Positions 1 to 7,849 of a DNA stretch of 64,000 nucleotides are shown here, piece by piece. The DNA is from Collinsella sp. An307 (lineage in GTDB: Bacteria > Actinomycetota > Coriobacteriia > Coriobacteriales > Coriobacteriaceae), in the NCBI RefSeq assembly GCF_002161805.1, contig NZ_NFIP01000007.1:85346-149345 (forward strand). Reading direction: 5' to 3'. Each line of letters starts with the position of its first letter. Positions within the stretch are counted from its first letter, which is position 1. The position numbers were made by a program, and so were the translations under genes. The notes beneath the pieces were generated by a model. That model was not told where the DNA came from, ran no database searches, and was given only the letters and a program-made list of their open reading frames with translations.

Positions 1-26
1 GCCGCGGTGCTGACGCGGTACGACAT
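1..26 (-). CDS. Start of a gene running off the left edge, probably scpA (segregation and condensation protein A)
   Basis: Only the first eight codons and part of a ninth are inside the window. An ATG at 24-26 (minus strand) is preceded by the SD-like GGAGAGGGG and reads M-S-Y-R-V-S-T-A. In Gram-positive bacteria an M50 peptidase gene of the type found just upstream is often followed by scpA, whose product commonly begins with a similar motif. The start is seen in the sequence; the identity is inferred from context. Confidence 0.45.
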
Positions 27-74
27 GCTGCCCCTCTCCTTTTGTGTGAACGTTGGTTAGTCCAACTCTCTATT

Positions 75-749
75 CTAGCCTAATGCCCAGGCCGCCAGCT
101 GATAGAAGAGCGGGTATACCGTGAAGTTGAAGTACAAGCCCACGATGTCGATGCGCAGAATCTGCGGCAGCAGGTAGAGCACGATGATGAGGATGGGCAT
201 CGCGTACTGCTGGATCTGATAGTAGGTCTCGAGCGCGCGGCCCTTGAGGAAGGGAACGAGGATCGAGGAACCGTCGAGCGGCGGCAGCGGGATGAGGTTG
301 AAAAACGCGAGCGACAAATTCACGAGGATGGCGCTCATAAGAAACTCGAGGGGTAGGGTCGAGCCCGTGGCCATGACAAGCGAGCCCACAGCCGGTACCC
401 GGCAGAGCGCGGCGAAGACGACAGCGAGTACGATGTTGGATACAGGACCCGCGAGCGCCACGATGAGCTCGTCGCGCTTAGGGTTCTTGAGATTACCGAG
501 GTAGACAGGAACCGGTTTCGCAAAGGCAAAGACCGGACCGCCGAGCACGATCATGATAAGCGGCAGGAGCACCGTGCCAAAGGGGTCGATGTGCGCGAGC
601 GGGTTTAGTGAGACGCGCCCGCGAGAGCGCGCCGTCCTATCCCCCAGCGCCCAAGCGGCAAGGGCGTGAGCGCTCTCGTGCACGCAAAGACCGATGATGA
701 GGGCGAGGGCCTGTATGAGAAGCCCTGCGATATAGGTAATGTTGAGCAT
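75..749 (-). CDS. M50B (site-2-protease) family membrane zinc metalloprotease, 224 aa
   Basis: This is a polytopic membrane protein with the zinc-binding motif HESAH in its first third and the second-half motif NLIPLPPLDG, which supplies the third zinc ligand. Both are diagnostic of site-2 proteases. It is the short type without a PDZ domain, unlike the RseP-type protease at 10.7-12.1 kb. The ATG at 749 was chosen because AGGGGG lies just upstream and the protein then starts at a family-typical N-terminus; the frame is open further upstream but overlaps the neighbouring gene. It is 8 nt from the preceding gene and probably cotranscribed with it and with the downstream scpA-like gene. Its substrate is unknown. 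Confidence 0.85.
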   Translation of the reverse strand: MLNITYIAGLLIQALALIIGLCVHESAHALAAWALGDRTARSRGRVSLNPLAHIDPFGTVLLPLIMIVLGGPVFAFAKPVPVYLGNLKNPKRDELIVALAGPVSNIVLAVVFAALCRVPAVGSLVMATGSTLPLEFLMSAILVNLSLAFFNLIPLPPLDGSSILVPFLKGRALETYYQIQQYAMPILIIVLYLLPQILRIDIVGLYFNFTVYPLFYQLAAWALG

Positions 750-757
750 GGGACCCC

Positions 758-1057
758 CTAGCGCCTCACAAGCCACGAGATGCGCTGCGCGGCGTAGTCG
801 AGAACAAAGAGCGCGATCGCGGTCAGAGCAAAGTCGAGACGGAAGACGCCGCCAAAAGGCGTTGCGATAACGCCGTAGCCCGAGATGAAGGAGGGTATGG
901 TGCGCGAGATGTCGAGCACGAGGTTCACGATGCCAAGACGCGTAGCCGCCCCCGAGAAGGACAGAATACACACGATGGCGACGAGCGCTATCGCGGCGAG
1001 CCTAAAGCCCCAGGACAGGATGGCAAGCGCAAGGGCCGCTGCTTTACGCGCATCCAC
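758..1057 (-). CDS. Small membrane protein of unknown function, 99 aa
   Basis: I do not recognise the family. Hydrophobic stretches at about residues 8-34 and 72-92 suggest two transmembrane helices with a short polar, Gly-rich link, and the protein ends with Arg residues. The GTG start at 1057 has an excellent SD (GGAGGAG, 7-nt spacing) and overlaps the end of the ABC-F gene by 14 nt, which suggests translational coupling. It sits between the ABC-F ATPase and the M50 protease with almost no spacing, so it is probably a real gene of the same operon. Confidence 0.7.
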   Translation of the reverse strand: MDARKAAALALAILSWGFRLAAIALVAIVCILSFSGAATRLGIVNLVLDISRTIPSFISGYGVIATPFGGVFRLDFALTAIALFVLDYAAQRISWLVRR

Positions 1058-3077
1058 GGGCGATCTCCTCCTCGATCTCGGTCGACAGCTCGAGCCATTC
1101 GTCCTCGGCGTCGGCGATCTTCTTCTTCAGGTCGTTGTACTCGGCGAGCGCCGCGTTGAAGCGCTCCTGGTCGGCGTAGAGCTCCTCGGAGGCCATGAGT
1201 GCCATGAGCTCGTCATAGCGCGCGCGGTCGCGTTCCAGATTCTTCTCAAGGGCTGACAAGCGCGTGCGACGTGACTTAAGACGACGGTTGAGCTCGGCAC
1301 GAGCCTCGGCCTCGGCGCGCTTCTGCTCCTTGGTCTTATGCGCCTCGCGTGCAGGTGCGCTGGCAGGAGTGTCCTCTTTGCGGTGCGTGCGTGGAACGCT
1401 CCTCACCGGTGCTGCGGCCGGCGTTTCCGTTGCGGAGGCGTTTTCGGCCGCGGCCCGCTGCGCCAGATCCTCGCGCTTGAAGAGGTAATAGTCGTAGTCG
1501 CCATCGATGACGGTCATCTTGCCGTCGCGAATGTCGATGACGCGGTTGGCAACAGAGCGGACGAGGTGCTCGTCGTGGGAGATGAGCACGAGCGTGCCGG
1601 GGAAGTTTTTGAGCGCGTTCTCGAGCATGTCCACCGAGTCGATGTCAAGGTGGTTGGTGGGCTCGTCGAGGCAAAGGAGCGCCTCGGGCGCTACAAGCAT
1701 CTTGGCGAGTGCCAAGCGCGCCTTCTCGCCGCCGGAGAGCACGCCAACGCGCTTATCGACGTCCTCACCGGAGAAGAGGAAGGCGCCAAGGAGGCTTCGC
1801 TGCTGCGGAACTGTCCACGTGGGGGCAACCGAGTCGATCTCCTGCAGGACCGTGTTGGATTCCTTTAGGCCCTCGAGCTGATGCTGGGCGTAGTAGGCAA
1901 CGCCCACGTTCACGCCGAGCTCGCGCGTGCCCGCGCTTGGCGCCTCGATACCGGCGAGCATCTTCATGAGGGTCGACTTGCCGGCACCGTTGGGGCCCAC
2001 GAGCGCCACATGGTCGCCGCGGTAGAGCGTGAGGTCAAGCCCGCTGTAGATGTGCTTCTCGCCGTAGGACTTTGACACGCCCTCGAGCTTCACCACCATG
2101 TCGCCCGAGCGCGGCGGGTCGGGGAACTTGAAGTCGACGTGTTTGTGACCCTCGGGCAAGATCACGAGCTCGCTTTTGATCTGCTCGATGCGGCGCATGC
2201 GCTCCTGTGCCTGAGCGGCCTTGGTGGGCTTATAGCGGAACTTGTCCACAAAGACCTGCATGTGCGCGATCTCGCGTTCCTGAGCGGCGCGCTTGGCGCG
2301 CATCTGCTCGAGGTTGTCCTCACGCTGCTTCAAGTACGAGCTGTAGTTGCCCGTATAGGTGGTGATACGGCGGTTTTCGATTGCGGCAACATGATCCACG
2401 CATGCGTCCATAAAGGCGCGGTCGTGAGATACGATCAGCACGGCGCCCTCATAGGAAGCGATGAAGCCGCGCAGCCACTGTACGCTTTCAAGGTCGAGGT
2501 GGTTGGTGGGCTCGTCCAGAAGGAGCACGTCGGGGTGGCGCAGGAAGAGCTTGGCAAGCGCGATGCGCATCTGCCAGCCACCGGAGAACTCGGCGCAGAG
2601 CTTTCCAAAATCCTCAACGGGAAAGCCCAGACCTGCCAAGATCTGGCGCGCGTTGCTCTCGAGCTCGTAGCCGCCCAGGCGCTCAAAGCGGTCGAGAACC
2701 TGACCGTATTCGTTCAGAAGCGTTTGCGGAACCTCGCCCGACTCCCCTGCCTCGGCGATCTTTTGCTGGAGGTGCTCGGCGCGCTCGCCGAGCTCACGAA
2801 TCTCGTGGGCCGACGCCACGACCTCGTCGATAACGGGGACGTCAGAGGCAAGTTGGGTCTCCTGCTCGAGGTAGCCCACGTTCACGCCTTTGGCAAAGGT
2901 GATGGTGCCTGCATCCGGAGCGTCTTGGCCCATAATGATCTTGAGGAGCGTGGTCTTGCCGGCACCATTGGGGCCGACGAGGGCATAGCGATCCCGCGGG
3001 TTGACCTGGAAGGACGCTCCCGAGAACAGGACACGCGCCCCAAAGCTCTTTTCTACCTTCTCGACGGAAAGGATCAT
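1044..3077 (-). CDS. ABC-F family ATPase, 677 aa
   Basis: Two complete ABC ATPase domains lie in one chain with no transmembrane segments, the hallmark of ABC-F proteins, which act on the ribosome rather than in transport. Both Walker A motifs (GPNGAGKTT and GPNGAGKST), both signatures (FSGGW and LSGGE) and both Walker B motifs ([11 protein letters not shown] and [10 protein letters not shown]) are intact. A charged inter-domain linker follows the first domain. The C-terminal 130 or so residues are a Lys/Glu/Arg-rich coiled coil like that of the Uup and YdiF groups. The start is an ATG after AGGTAGGTAACC. It heads the operon with the 99-aa membrane protein and the M50 protease. Whether it is a housekeeping factor or gives antibiotic protection cannot be decided from the sequence. 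Confidence 0.93.
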   Translation of the reverse strand: MILSVEKVEKSFGARVLFSGASFQVNPRDRYALVGPNGAGKTTLLKIIMGQDAPDAGTITFAKGVNVGYLEQETQLASDVPVIDEVVASAHEIRELGERAEHLQQKIAEAGESGEVPQTLLNEYGQVLDRFERLGGYELESNARQILAGLGFPVEDFGKLCAEFSGGWQMRIALAKLFLRHPDVLLLDEPTNHLDLESVQWLRGFIASYEGAVLIVSHDRAFMDACVDHVAAIENRRITTYTGNYSSYLKQREDNLEQMRAKRAAQEREIAHMQVFVDKFRYKPTKAAQAQERMRRIEQIKSELVILPEGHKHVDFKFPDPPRSGDMVVKLEGVSKSYGEKHIYSGLDLTLYRGDHVALVGPNGAGKSTLMKMLAGIEAPSAGTRELGVNVGVAYYAQHQLEGLKESNTVLQEIDSVAPTWTVPQQRSLLGAFLFSGEDVDKRVGVLSGGEKARLALAKMLVAPEALLCLDEPTNHLDIDSVDMLENALKNFPGTLVLISHDEHLVRSVANRVIDIRDGKMTVIDGDYDYYLFKREDLAQRAAAENASATETPAAAPVRSVPRTHRKEDTPASAPAREAHKTKEQKRAEAEARAELNRRLKSRRTRLSALEKNLERDRARYDELMALMASEELYADQERFNAALAEYNDLKKKIADAEDEWLELSTEIEEEIARGCA

Positions 3078-3105
3078 GGTTACCTACCTGCCTGCTCAAC
3101 GTTTC

Positions 3106-3119
3106 AGCAACCGGTTGCT
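3106..3119. promoter_or_regulatory. 14-bp perfect palindrome upstream of the ABC-F gene
   Basis: AGCAACCGGTTGCT is a perfect, gapless palindrome 29 bp upstream of the ABC-F start codon, between the tRNA-Val terminator and the gene. Gapless palindromes are more typical of a dimeric repressor site than of an RNA hairpin. No regulator can be assigned. Confidence 0.4.
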
Positions 3120-3121
3120 AG

Positions 3122-3150
3122 CAAAAGGGCCGAGGATCTCTCCCCGGCCC
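3122..3150 (-). terminator. Rho-independent terminator after tRNA-Val
   Basis: On the minus strand a GC-rich stem (GGGCCG...CGGCCC, about 10 bp with one mismatch) is followed by TTTT. It lies 12 nt past the tRNA 3' end and directly before the ABC-F gene. Confidence 0.75.
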
Positions 3151-3162
3151 CGTCAGATTCGA

Positions 3163-3237
3163 TGGTGGGCGTTACAAGATTTGAACTTGTGACCCCTTCC
3201 GTGTGAAGGAAGTGCTCTACCCCTGAGCCAAACGCCC
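3163..3237 (-). tRNA. tRNA-Val (anticodon CAC)
   Basis: The 75-nt gene includes an encoded CCA end. The acceptor stem GGGCGTT pairs with AACGCCC. The anticodon stem CTTCC/GGAAG encloses the loop TTCACAC, giving anticodon CAC. The T arm has the usual GTTCAAATC loop. It reads the Val codon GUG. It has its own promoter and terminator. Confidence 0.95.
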
Positions 3238-3259
3238 ATCTGCCTCTTCGGCGTAAGCT

Positions 3260-3288
3260 ATCCTAGCATGACCCTCAACCGCTGCCAA
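3260..3288 (-). promoter_or_regulatory. Sigma-70-type promoter of tRNA-Val
   Basis: On the minus strand TTGGCA (-35) is separated by 17 nt from TAGGAT (-10), placing the transcription start a few bases before the tRNA 5' end. Confidence 0.7.
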
Positions 3289-3388
3289 CCCCCAATGTGA
3301 ATCTTTCCACAATGTGATGCAGCGGTGCGGTCTGTTCCCGGCATTTGGGCCCTGCATCACCACATGGGCTGAGGACGGAAAGCGATCA

Positions 3389-5623
3389 CTACAACCTTTG
3401 ATGCTCGCGTGAGAGCGCACGACCGCACAGTATTGTGGCTACGCCTAGGACGATCGCCGCCACGCTCCCAAGTAGCGGAAGGGGTGAATCTCCCGTGGGG
3501 ACGATGGTTTCGTTTGCTTTGCCTTCGGCGACCGCAAATGTCGTCTTAGCAGTTCCGGTGGTGGATATGATTTCGAGCTCGTGGCTGCCAAGTTTCAGAC
3601 TCGCGAGATAGCTCGCCTTCAGCGTGATGACGGTGCTGCCCTCGGCAACATGGAAATGCTTCTGGTCAACGGCCGTGCCATCGAGGCGCACCTCGCGGAA
3701 ATCCTCATACGCGGCGTTCGAAGTGAACGTGAGGTTCTTTGCGCTCCCCTTCTGCCATGTGGAATCGGCGCCAGCGATGATCTTTGGTGAGAATCCGGGG
3801 TCGATGCCGTCACAGGCGGCGCAGTGCCCGTCATCCTCGTATTCGTGTCCCGCCGCAGGAACAGTTTCGCCCTTCGCAATCTCGTATCCGCAGACGGAGC
3901 AGGCCGTGTCACCGGTGTAGCCCTCCTCGGTGCAGGTGGCGCCATGTGCTCCCTCGATCTTGGGCGTATGCGCAGCGAAGTCAAGCCTGTCGCCGCAAGC
4001 CGCGCAGGCGTGCCAGTGGCCGTTCGCGTCGCTCGACCACGCGCCGGCGGGGTCGTGCTTGACCGTTACCGTGCAGGTCGCGGTCTTGCCGCCGTCCGTC
4101 GTGGTGACGGTGATGGTGGCGGTGCCCGCGCCCACGGCGATAACAGTGCCGCTCGCGTCCACCGTGGCGACACCGGGAGCGGTGCTGTTCCACGTCACTT
4201 TCTGGTTGGTGGCGTCGGCCGGCGTTATGGTGGCGACAAGGGTCTCGCTGCTGCCCTCGGTCAGCGTCAGCTCGGTCTTGTTCAGCGACACTCCGGTGAC
4301 CGGAACGTCGGTTTGCGCTTCGATTGAAATGCTCAACTGTTTGCTGTCGGAGCCGTAGGCATTGGTCGCCGTCACGGTAAAGGCGCTCGTGCCTGCCGCG
4401 GTTGGGGTGCCGGAGATCACTCCGTTTTCCAACTTCAATCCCGCAGGAAGTGTACCGCCGTTTTCAAGGCTCCATGTAATGGTGACGGAGCCAGTGGCCG
4501 CAAGGGTCTGACTGTATTCTTCGTTTACCGTGCCGTTGGGCAGGCTTTCGGTGGTGATGGCGGGGGCATATTTCACTGCACCCGTTATCTTATCTTCACC
4601 GGTGAGGGTGCCGCCATTTACAATTACCTCATGGCTACCCGTGTTCAGGCTTGCCCCGTCCCCGATGGTCAGGCTCTCGCCCTCGTTGATGGTGATATTC
4701 TCCTGCAAGGTCACATCGCCGTATACAGTGCCTTCCGTTCCGTCAAAGACGATTCCGCCACTGGTGCCGGTACCGGAACCAACAACGATTTGATCACTGA
4801 GATCGTTAAGATTGGAACTAGATGCCTTGATCCCGCCTGTTTTGGCGTCCACGATCGCATTTTCGCTGACCGTCAGACTGGTAGTGGCACCGGTGGCTTG
4901 AGATGATCCCACATAAAACAGTATCCCATCATTGTTTCCAGTGCCGCTGGCGGTCAGGCTACCGCCGTCGACGGAAAGAGAGATATTCGGGGAGTCGGTG
5001 GCGCTTGCGCCGGACTGCACACAGACGCCGGCGTAGCCAGAATAGGTTTGAGTAGACTTTGCATCGACGGAAGCGTTTTTAATGGTCAGGGAGGCGCCGC
5101 CTGTTCCGCCTATGATAAGTAGACCGCTGCCGCCTGTACCGGTAACTGTCAGGATGCCGTTATCGCCGTTATCGCCGCCGTTTTTGATGACAAGGGAGGC
5201 ATCCGCACCTGGTGTAGTTCCTTGACCTGCATTCACAAAAATTCCATAGTGGCCCGTGATGGTATTCTCGCCAATCAGTTCGATGGTCAGGGCAACTGGT
5301 TGATCGCTGTTGGACTGAGCATAGATCCCGGCGCCATAAGGAACTGATGAAATACTGTCGTTTCCCGTGATCGTCGCCCCGTTTAAGGTCAGGGTTGCGG
5401 TGCTGGGGTCGTATTTGACAGTCCAATCGTTTTCACTGCCTTCTACCAGACTACCTTGTGTTGAACCTGCTTTTAAGTAGGTTGTCGCGTTACCGTTTGT
5501 AATCTGGTAATTGCCCACATACAGTGTTGTAGGAGCATTTTCCGCTGCCAGCGCCGTGACGGGGAGCGCGAGTAAACTGAGCAGTGCCGCAACGAACACG
5601 GTCGCAATCGTTCTTTTCAGCAT
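3389..5623 (-). CDS. Secreted, probably wall- or membrane-anchored multidomain surface protein, 744 aa
   Basis: Residues 1-27 are a signal peptide (basic start, Leu/Ala core, AxA-type site). Residues 35-350 form a Gly/Ser/Thr-rich repetitive region likely to fold as a beta-helix. Residues 353-435 resemble a putative Ig (He_PIG) domain with the motif GVISGTPTAAG. Residues 440-522 are a bacterial Ig-like Big_2 domain (VTGVSLN...VATVD). Residues 537-605 carry Cys pairs (HACAACG, ACSVCG, CAAC) of the kind repeated in Gram-positive surface proteins. A last beta-rich domain (612-700) precedes IVPTGDS, a hydrophobic segment (about 714-733) and a basic tail. ATG 5623 was chosen because GGTGGAGG lies 6 nt before it; the ATG at 5629 has no spacing. 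It probably acts in adhesion or scaffolding, with no ligand assignable. No sortase gene is nearby. Confidence 0.85.
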   Translation of the reverse strand: MLKRTIATVFVAALLSLLALPVTALAAENAPTTLYVGNYQITNGNATTYLKAGSTQGSLVEGSENDWTVKYDPSTATLTLNGATITGNDSISSVPYGAGIYAQSNSDQPVALTIELIGENTITGHYGIFVNAGQGTTPGADASLVIKNGGDNGDNGILTVTGTGGSGLLIIGGTGGASLTIKNASVDAKSTQTYSGYAGVCVQSGASATDSPNISLSVDGGSLTASGTGNNDGILFYVGSSQATGATTSLTVSENAIVDAKTGGIKASSSNLNDLSDQIVVGSGTGTSGGIVFDGTEGTVYGDVTLQENITINEGESLTIGDGASLNTGSHEVIVNGGTLTGEDKITGAVKYAPAITTESLPNGTVNEEYSQTLAATGSVTITWSLENGGTLPAGLKLENGVISGTPTAAGTSAFTVTATNAYGSDSKQLSISIEAQTDVPVTGVSLNKTELTLTEGSSETLVATITPADATNQKVTWNSTAPGVATVDASGTVIAVGAGTATITVTTTDGGKTATCTVTVKHDPAGAWSSDANGHWHACAACGDRLDFAAHTPKIEGAHGATCTEEGYTGDTACSVCGYEIAKGETVPAAGHEYEDDGHCAACDGIDPGFSPKIIAGADSTWQKGSAKNLTFTSNAAYEDFREVRLDGTAVDQKHFHVAEGSTVITLKASYLASLKLGSHELEIISTTGTAKTTFAVAEGKANETIVPTGDSPLPLLGSVAAIVLGVATILCGRALSREHQRL

Positions 5624-5792
5624 CTTCATCCTCCACCCGGCGCATACGCTGTCGGCACAACAGATCTTGAACCCATTGTTGAGGAGAGGGCGCCGCCTTC
5701 CCCTACCCGACAAGCGGGGCAATATGGGGAGAGTGGAGACGCGGCGGACACAAATCGCCTCACTAAACTTGCTAAAGTGCCCGAAAGCCTGC

Positions 5793-6998
5793 CTACGCCA
5801 ACATGAACTGCGATAGATCCTTGCGGCTCGTCACGCCGAGCTTGCGAAACGCGTTAGACAGGCACTCCTTAACGCGATTCACCGAAAAGCCCATGTGCTC
5901 GGCGATCTCGGCGTTCGACCAGTCGCGCGAGGCGAGCATGCAGACCGCAAACTCGGTGGTGGTAAGGTTGTCCGCCACGTCGTCGGCCGTCTGCGGGTTG
6001 TGGACGCGCCGCCAGCCGGCGCTGAAACGATACGTGATGTCGATCATGCGCTTGAAGTCGTCCTGCCACGCGGGCTTGATCGCGGCCTCGAGCATGCCGC
6101 CCAGAAGGCCGTGGTGCTCGCCGAGGGGCTGGATGAGGCCGTCCGGTCGCGCGATGTCCCATGCAGCGAGGACGTGCTGGCGCGCCTCGTCGGTTCGGCG
6201 AAGTGCCATGAGGTTCATGACGGCCGCGAGGTGCAGGTAGATGGCCGGTATGGGATAGAGCGTATCCGCCATGACGAAGGCTCCCAGCACGATGCCGTAG
6301 CTCTGCTCGTAGGCGCCCTCGAGGTAGAGGCGGTGCGCCTTAACGTAACAGGCGAAGAGCCTAAGGCCGGGCGGCAGGAGGGAAAGCAAGTCGGAGACGT
6401 GTTGCACGGGCGTGGGTGCGGGCAGGTGCAATAAGGCGCTCGCAGCGTTACCAATGAAGGCCGCCATGGCCGTCACTTCAGAAGGCGTACCCCCCATTTC
6501 AGAATTCATGTTCCCGAGGGCGCCGTCAAGCGCGAAGCGGGCGTCGTTGATGCGACCAAGGCTGAGGTTCGAGAACGCGCAGATGAGGCAGGCGGAGAGA
6601 CGCGCCTCGGGGTCGTCGCTCTTGAGGAGCGGGGCGGCAAGGTCGCGCGCACGCTCCGCGTTGCCGGAGAAGTAGGCGAGCTCGGCTTGCGCGACAGACG
6701 CGCGCGTGCCCCTCGCAAGGGAGGCAACAAATGCCTTCGCAGTTCCCGGGGTATAGGCAGTGCTCATGAGCGGCATGAGGTTTTGGAAGGAGGACGTGGG
6801 ACGAGGGCTTGGCACCTGCGGTGCGAAGGCGCGCTCTCCCCTGCGTGGGTCATCAGGCTTGACCGTGCCCTCGGGGATACGCCACGAGCCGCCAAGCTTC
6901 TCGGCACCCGCGATGCGCCCCTCCTTGCAGTAGCGCTGCACGAGGCGCGTCGTCACGCCCCAACGGTGCGCCGCTTCCTCTGCCGTGATGTAGGGCAT
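5793..6998 (-). CDS. Transcriptional regulator: N-terminal excisionase/MerR-like HTH, helical middle, C-terminal LuxR HTH, 401 aa
   Basis: Residues 1-50 look like an excisionase-type winged helix (ITAEEAAHRWGVTTRLVQRYC then GGSWRIPE). Residues 85-320 are an Ala/Leu-rich helical region that looks TPR-like and could sense a ligand or partner. Residues 338-401 are a LuxR/GerE-type HTH (ASRDWSNAEIAEHMGFSVNRV). The protein therefore has a DNA-binding-type domain at each end. The ATG at 6998 follows AGGGGAG. The gene has its own promoter containing a palindrome and lies 169 bp upstream of the surface-protein gene, which it may control; that link is inferred from adjacency only. No receiver domain or transmembrane segment is visible. 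Confidence 0.85.
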   Translation of the reverse strand: MPYITAEEAAHRWGVTTRLVQRYCKEGRIAGAEKLGGSWRIPEGTVKPDDPRRGERAFAPQVPSPRPTSSFQNLMPLMSTAYTPGTAKAFVASLARGTRASVAQAELAYFSGNAERARDLAAPLLKSDDPEARLSACLICAFSNLSLGRINDARFALDGALGNMNSEMGGTPSEVTAMAAFIGNAASALLHLPAPTPVQHVSDLLSLLPPGLRLFACYVKAHRLYLEGAYEQSYGIVLGAFVMADTLYPIPAIYLHLAAVMNLMALRRTDEARQHVLAAWDIARPDGLIQPLGEHHGLLGGMLEAAIKPAWQDDFKRMIDITYRFSAGWRRVHNPQTADDVADNLTTTEFAVCMLASRDWSNAEIAEHMGFSVNRVKECLSNAFRKLGVTSRKDLSQFMLA

Positions 6999-7040
6999 CT
7001 GCTCCCCTTATCTGCTATTGGTTGACCTGTACTGGGAAGC

Positions 7041-7069
7041 AGCATAGCAGAACGAACTGTTCGGCAATA
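7041..7069 (-). promoter_or_regulatory. Promoter of the LuxR-type regulator with an operator-like palindrome in the spacer
   Basis: On the minus strand TATTGC (-35-like) and TATGCT (-10) are 17 nt apart. Between them, at 7053-7063, lies the palindrome CGAACAGTTCG, and a further CGAACAG half-site (read on the plus strand) lies at 7070-7076. A protein bound there would cover the promoter. Autoregulation is plausible but unproven. Confidence 0.5.
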
Positions 7070-7075
7070 CGAACA

Positions 7076-7103
7076 GAAAAAGGCCAGACGCGAAGCCCGG
7101 CCT
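7076..7103 (-). terminator. Rho-independent terminator after tRNA-Met/Ile2
   Basis: A 9-bp stem (AGGCCGGGC / GTCTGGCCT, with G-U pairs), the loop TTCGC and a TTTTT run on the minus strand, 10 nt past the tRNA. Confidence 0.8.
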
Positions 7104-7112
7104 AAAGATAGT

Positions 7113-7188
7113 TGGTGGGCCCAGCAGGATTCGAACCTGCAACCCAGGGATTATGAGTCCCCTGCGCTAACCGTTGCGCCATGAGCCC
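7113..7188 (-). tRNA. tRNA with anticodon CAT: elongator Met or lysidine-modified Ile2
   Basis: The 76-nt gene encodes its CCA end. The acceptor GGGCTCA pairs with TGGGCCC (one G-U). The anticodon arm GGGGA-CTCATAA-TCCCT gives CAT. The first acceptor pair G1-C72 argues against an initiator. Sequence alone does not let me separate elongator Met from the minor Ile (CAU) species read after TilS modification. Confidence 0.9.
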
Positions 7189-7194
7189 GAATAG

Positions 7195-7222
7195 TAAAAC
7201 GCCCTCCGAGAAATCGGAGGGC
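7195..7222 (-). terminator. Rho-independent terminator after tRNA-Ala copy 1
   Basis: A perfect 9-bp stem GCCCTCCGA / TCGGAGGGC with a 4-nt loop is followed by GTTTT on the minus strand. It separates the first tRNA-Ala from the tRNA-Met/Ile2 gene, so the latter depends on readthrough or its own promoter. Confidence 0.8.
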
Positions 7223-7237
7223 GGCGGTTCACTTGGG

Positions 7238-7310
7238 TGGAGACGAGGGGGATCGAACCCCTGACCTCTTGACTGCCAGTCAAGCGCTCTCCCAGCTGAG
7301 CTACGCCCCC
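7238..7310 (-). tRNA. tRNA-Ala (anticodon GGC), copy 1
   Basis: A 73-nt gene without an encoded CCA (A73 is followed by CCC). The anticodon arm CTTGA-CTGGCAG-TCAAG gives GGC. The D and T arms are canonical. An 83-bp block including this gene (7232-7314) is repeated identically at 7709-7791. Confidence 0.95.
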
Positions 7311-7326
7311 AAGCGGTGCGTGAAAT

Positions 7327-7355
7327 ACTATACGGAAACGTCTCGTTGAATGCAA
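7327..7355 (-). promoter_or_regulatory. Promoter of tRNA-Ala copy 1
   Basis: On the minus strand TTGCAT, 17-nt spacer, TATAGT, ending 17 bp before the tRNA 5' end. Confidence 0.75.
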
Positions 7356-7673
7356 GCCCCAAAATGAAAGAATCCAGATTGCGCGCTTAAACCGGCGTGT
7401 TCCATGCGAGATTTTGTCTGAACTAAGAATCGAGATGTTTAGGAAGTTCAAGCTGACAAGCTGAGGTTTGCTTCTTATCGATGCCTGGCATAACCATAAT
7501 ATCAAGTATTCAATAATCCGTGACGCTTCTTCAGAGTATGCGTGCTGGCTACATCCGCTTTTTCCTCGGCGTTTCGATTACTGATAGGGGCTTCTAGTCC
7601 GTTCCCCGAGTACAGATTATTGAATAACTGAAATTCCTCAAAATGAATGATGTCATCATAATTGCGCGCAAAC
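7356..7673. other. Low-GC non-coding spacer between the two tRNA-Ala copies
   Basis: About 320 bp without a credible gene and visibly richer in A and T than its surroundings. It contains a 12-bp inverted repeat pair (7507-7518 and 7615-7626) and a 13-bp palindrome ATGATGTCATCAT (7647-7659). Short open frames here have no SD and no recognisable product. It may be the remnant of an insertion or a relaxed duplication junction. Confidence 0.6.
7507..7626. repeat. 12-bp perfect inverted repeat enclosing 96 bp
   Basis: TATTCAATAATC at 7507-7518 is the exact reverse complement of 7615-7626, with partial matching just outside. It resembles the ends of a miniature element, but no target duplication or internal gene is evident. 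Confidence 0.5.
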
Positions 7674-7702
7674 AAAAAGGCCTCTGATTAACCAGAGGCC
7701 TT
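7674..7702 (-). terminator. Rho-independent terminator after tRNA-Ala copy 2
   Basis: A perfect 10-bp stem AAGGCCTCTG / CAGAGGCCTT with a 6-nt loop, then TTTGTTT on the minus strand, 12 nt past the tRNA. Confidence 0.8.
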
Positions 7703-7714
7703 AAAGATCTTGGG

Positions 7715-7787
7715 TGGAGACGAGGGGGATCGAACCCCTGACCTCTTGACTGCCAGTCAAGCGCTCTCCCAGCTGAGCTACGCCCCC
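7715..7787 (-). tRNA. tRNA-Ala (anticodon GGC), copy 2
   Basis: Identical over its 73 nt to copy 1, including five flanking bases or so on each side. Promoter and terminator sequences differ from those of copy 1, so each copy is an independent unit. Confidence 0.95.
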
Positions 7788-7802
7788 AAGCAACGAGAAA
7801 TT

Positions 7803-7831
7803 ACTATAGGCGAAGTGCTCTTCTAGCGCAA
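7803..7831 (-). promoter_or_regulatory. Promoter of tRNA-Ala copy 2
   Basis: On the minus strand TTGCGC, 17-nt spacer, TATAGT, in the same position relative to the tRNA as at copy 1. Confidence 0.7.
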
Positions 7832-7849
7832 GGGGTGAATTGTGGCAAA

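Noticed and set aside
1264..3206. Long plus-strand open frames opposite the ABC-F gene (and similar ones opposite proS, glyS and the radical SAM gene)
   Set aside because: They are antisense shadows produced by GC-rich codon bias; none has a start context or family match.
3290..3365. Inverted repeat TGATGCAG / CTGCATCA and a doubled CAATGTGA upstream of tRNA-Val
   Set aside because: Arms are short with a large loop and there is no gene context to support a function.
3217..3420. 67-codon open frame between tRNA-Val and the surface protein
   Set aside because: It overlaps the tRNA and the surface-protein gene, lacks an SD, and has no recognisable sequence.
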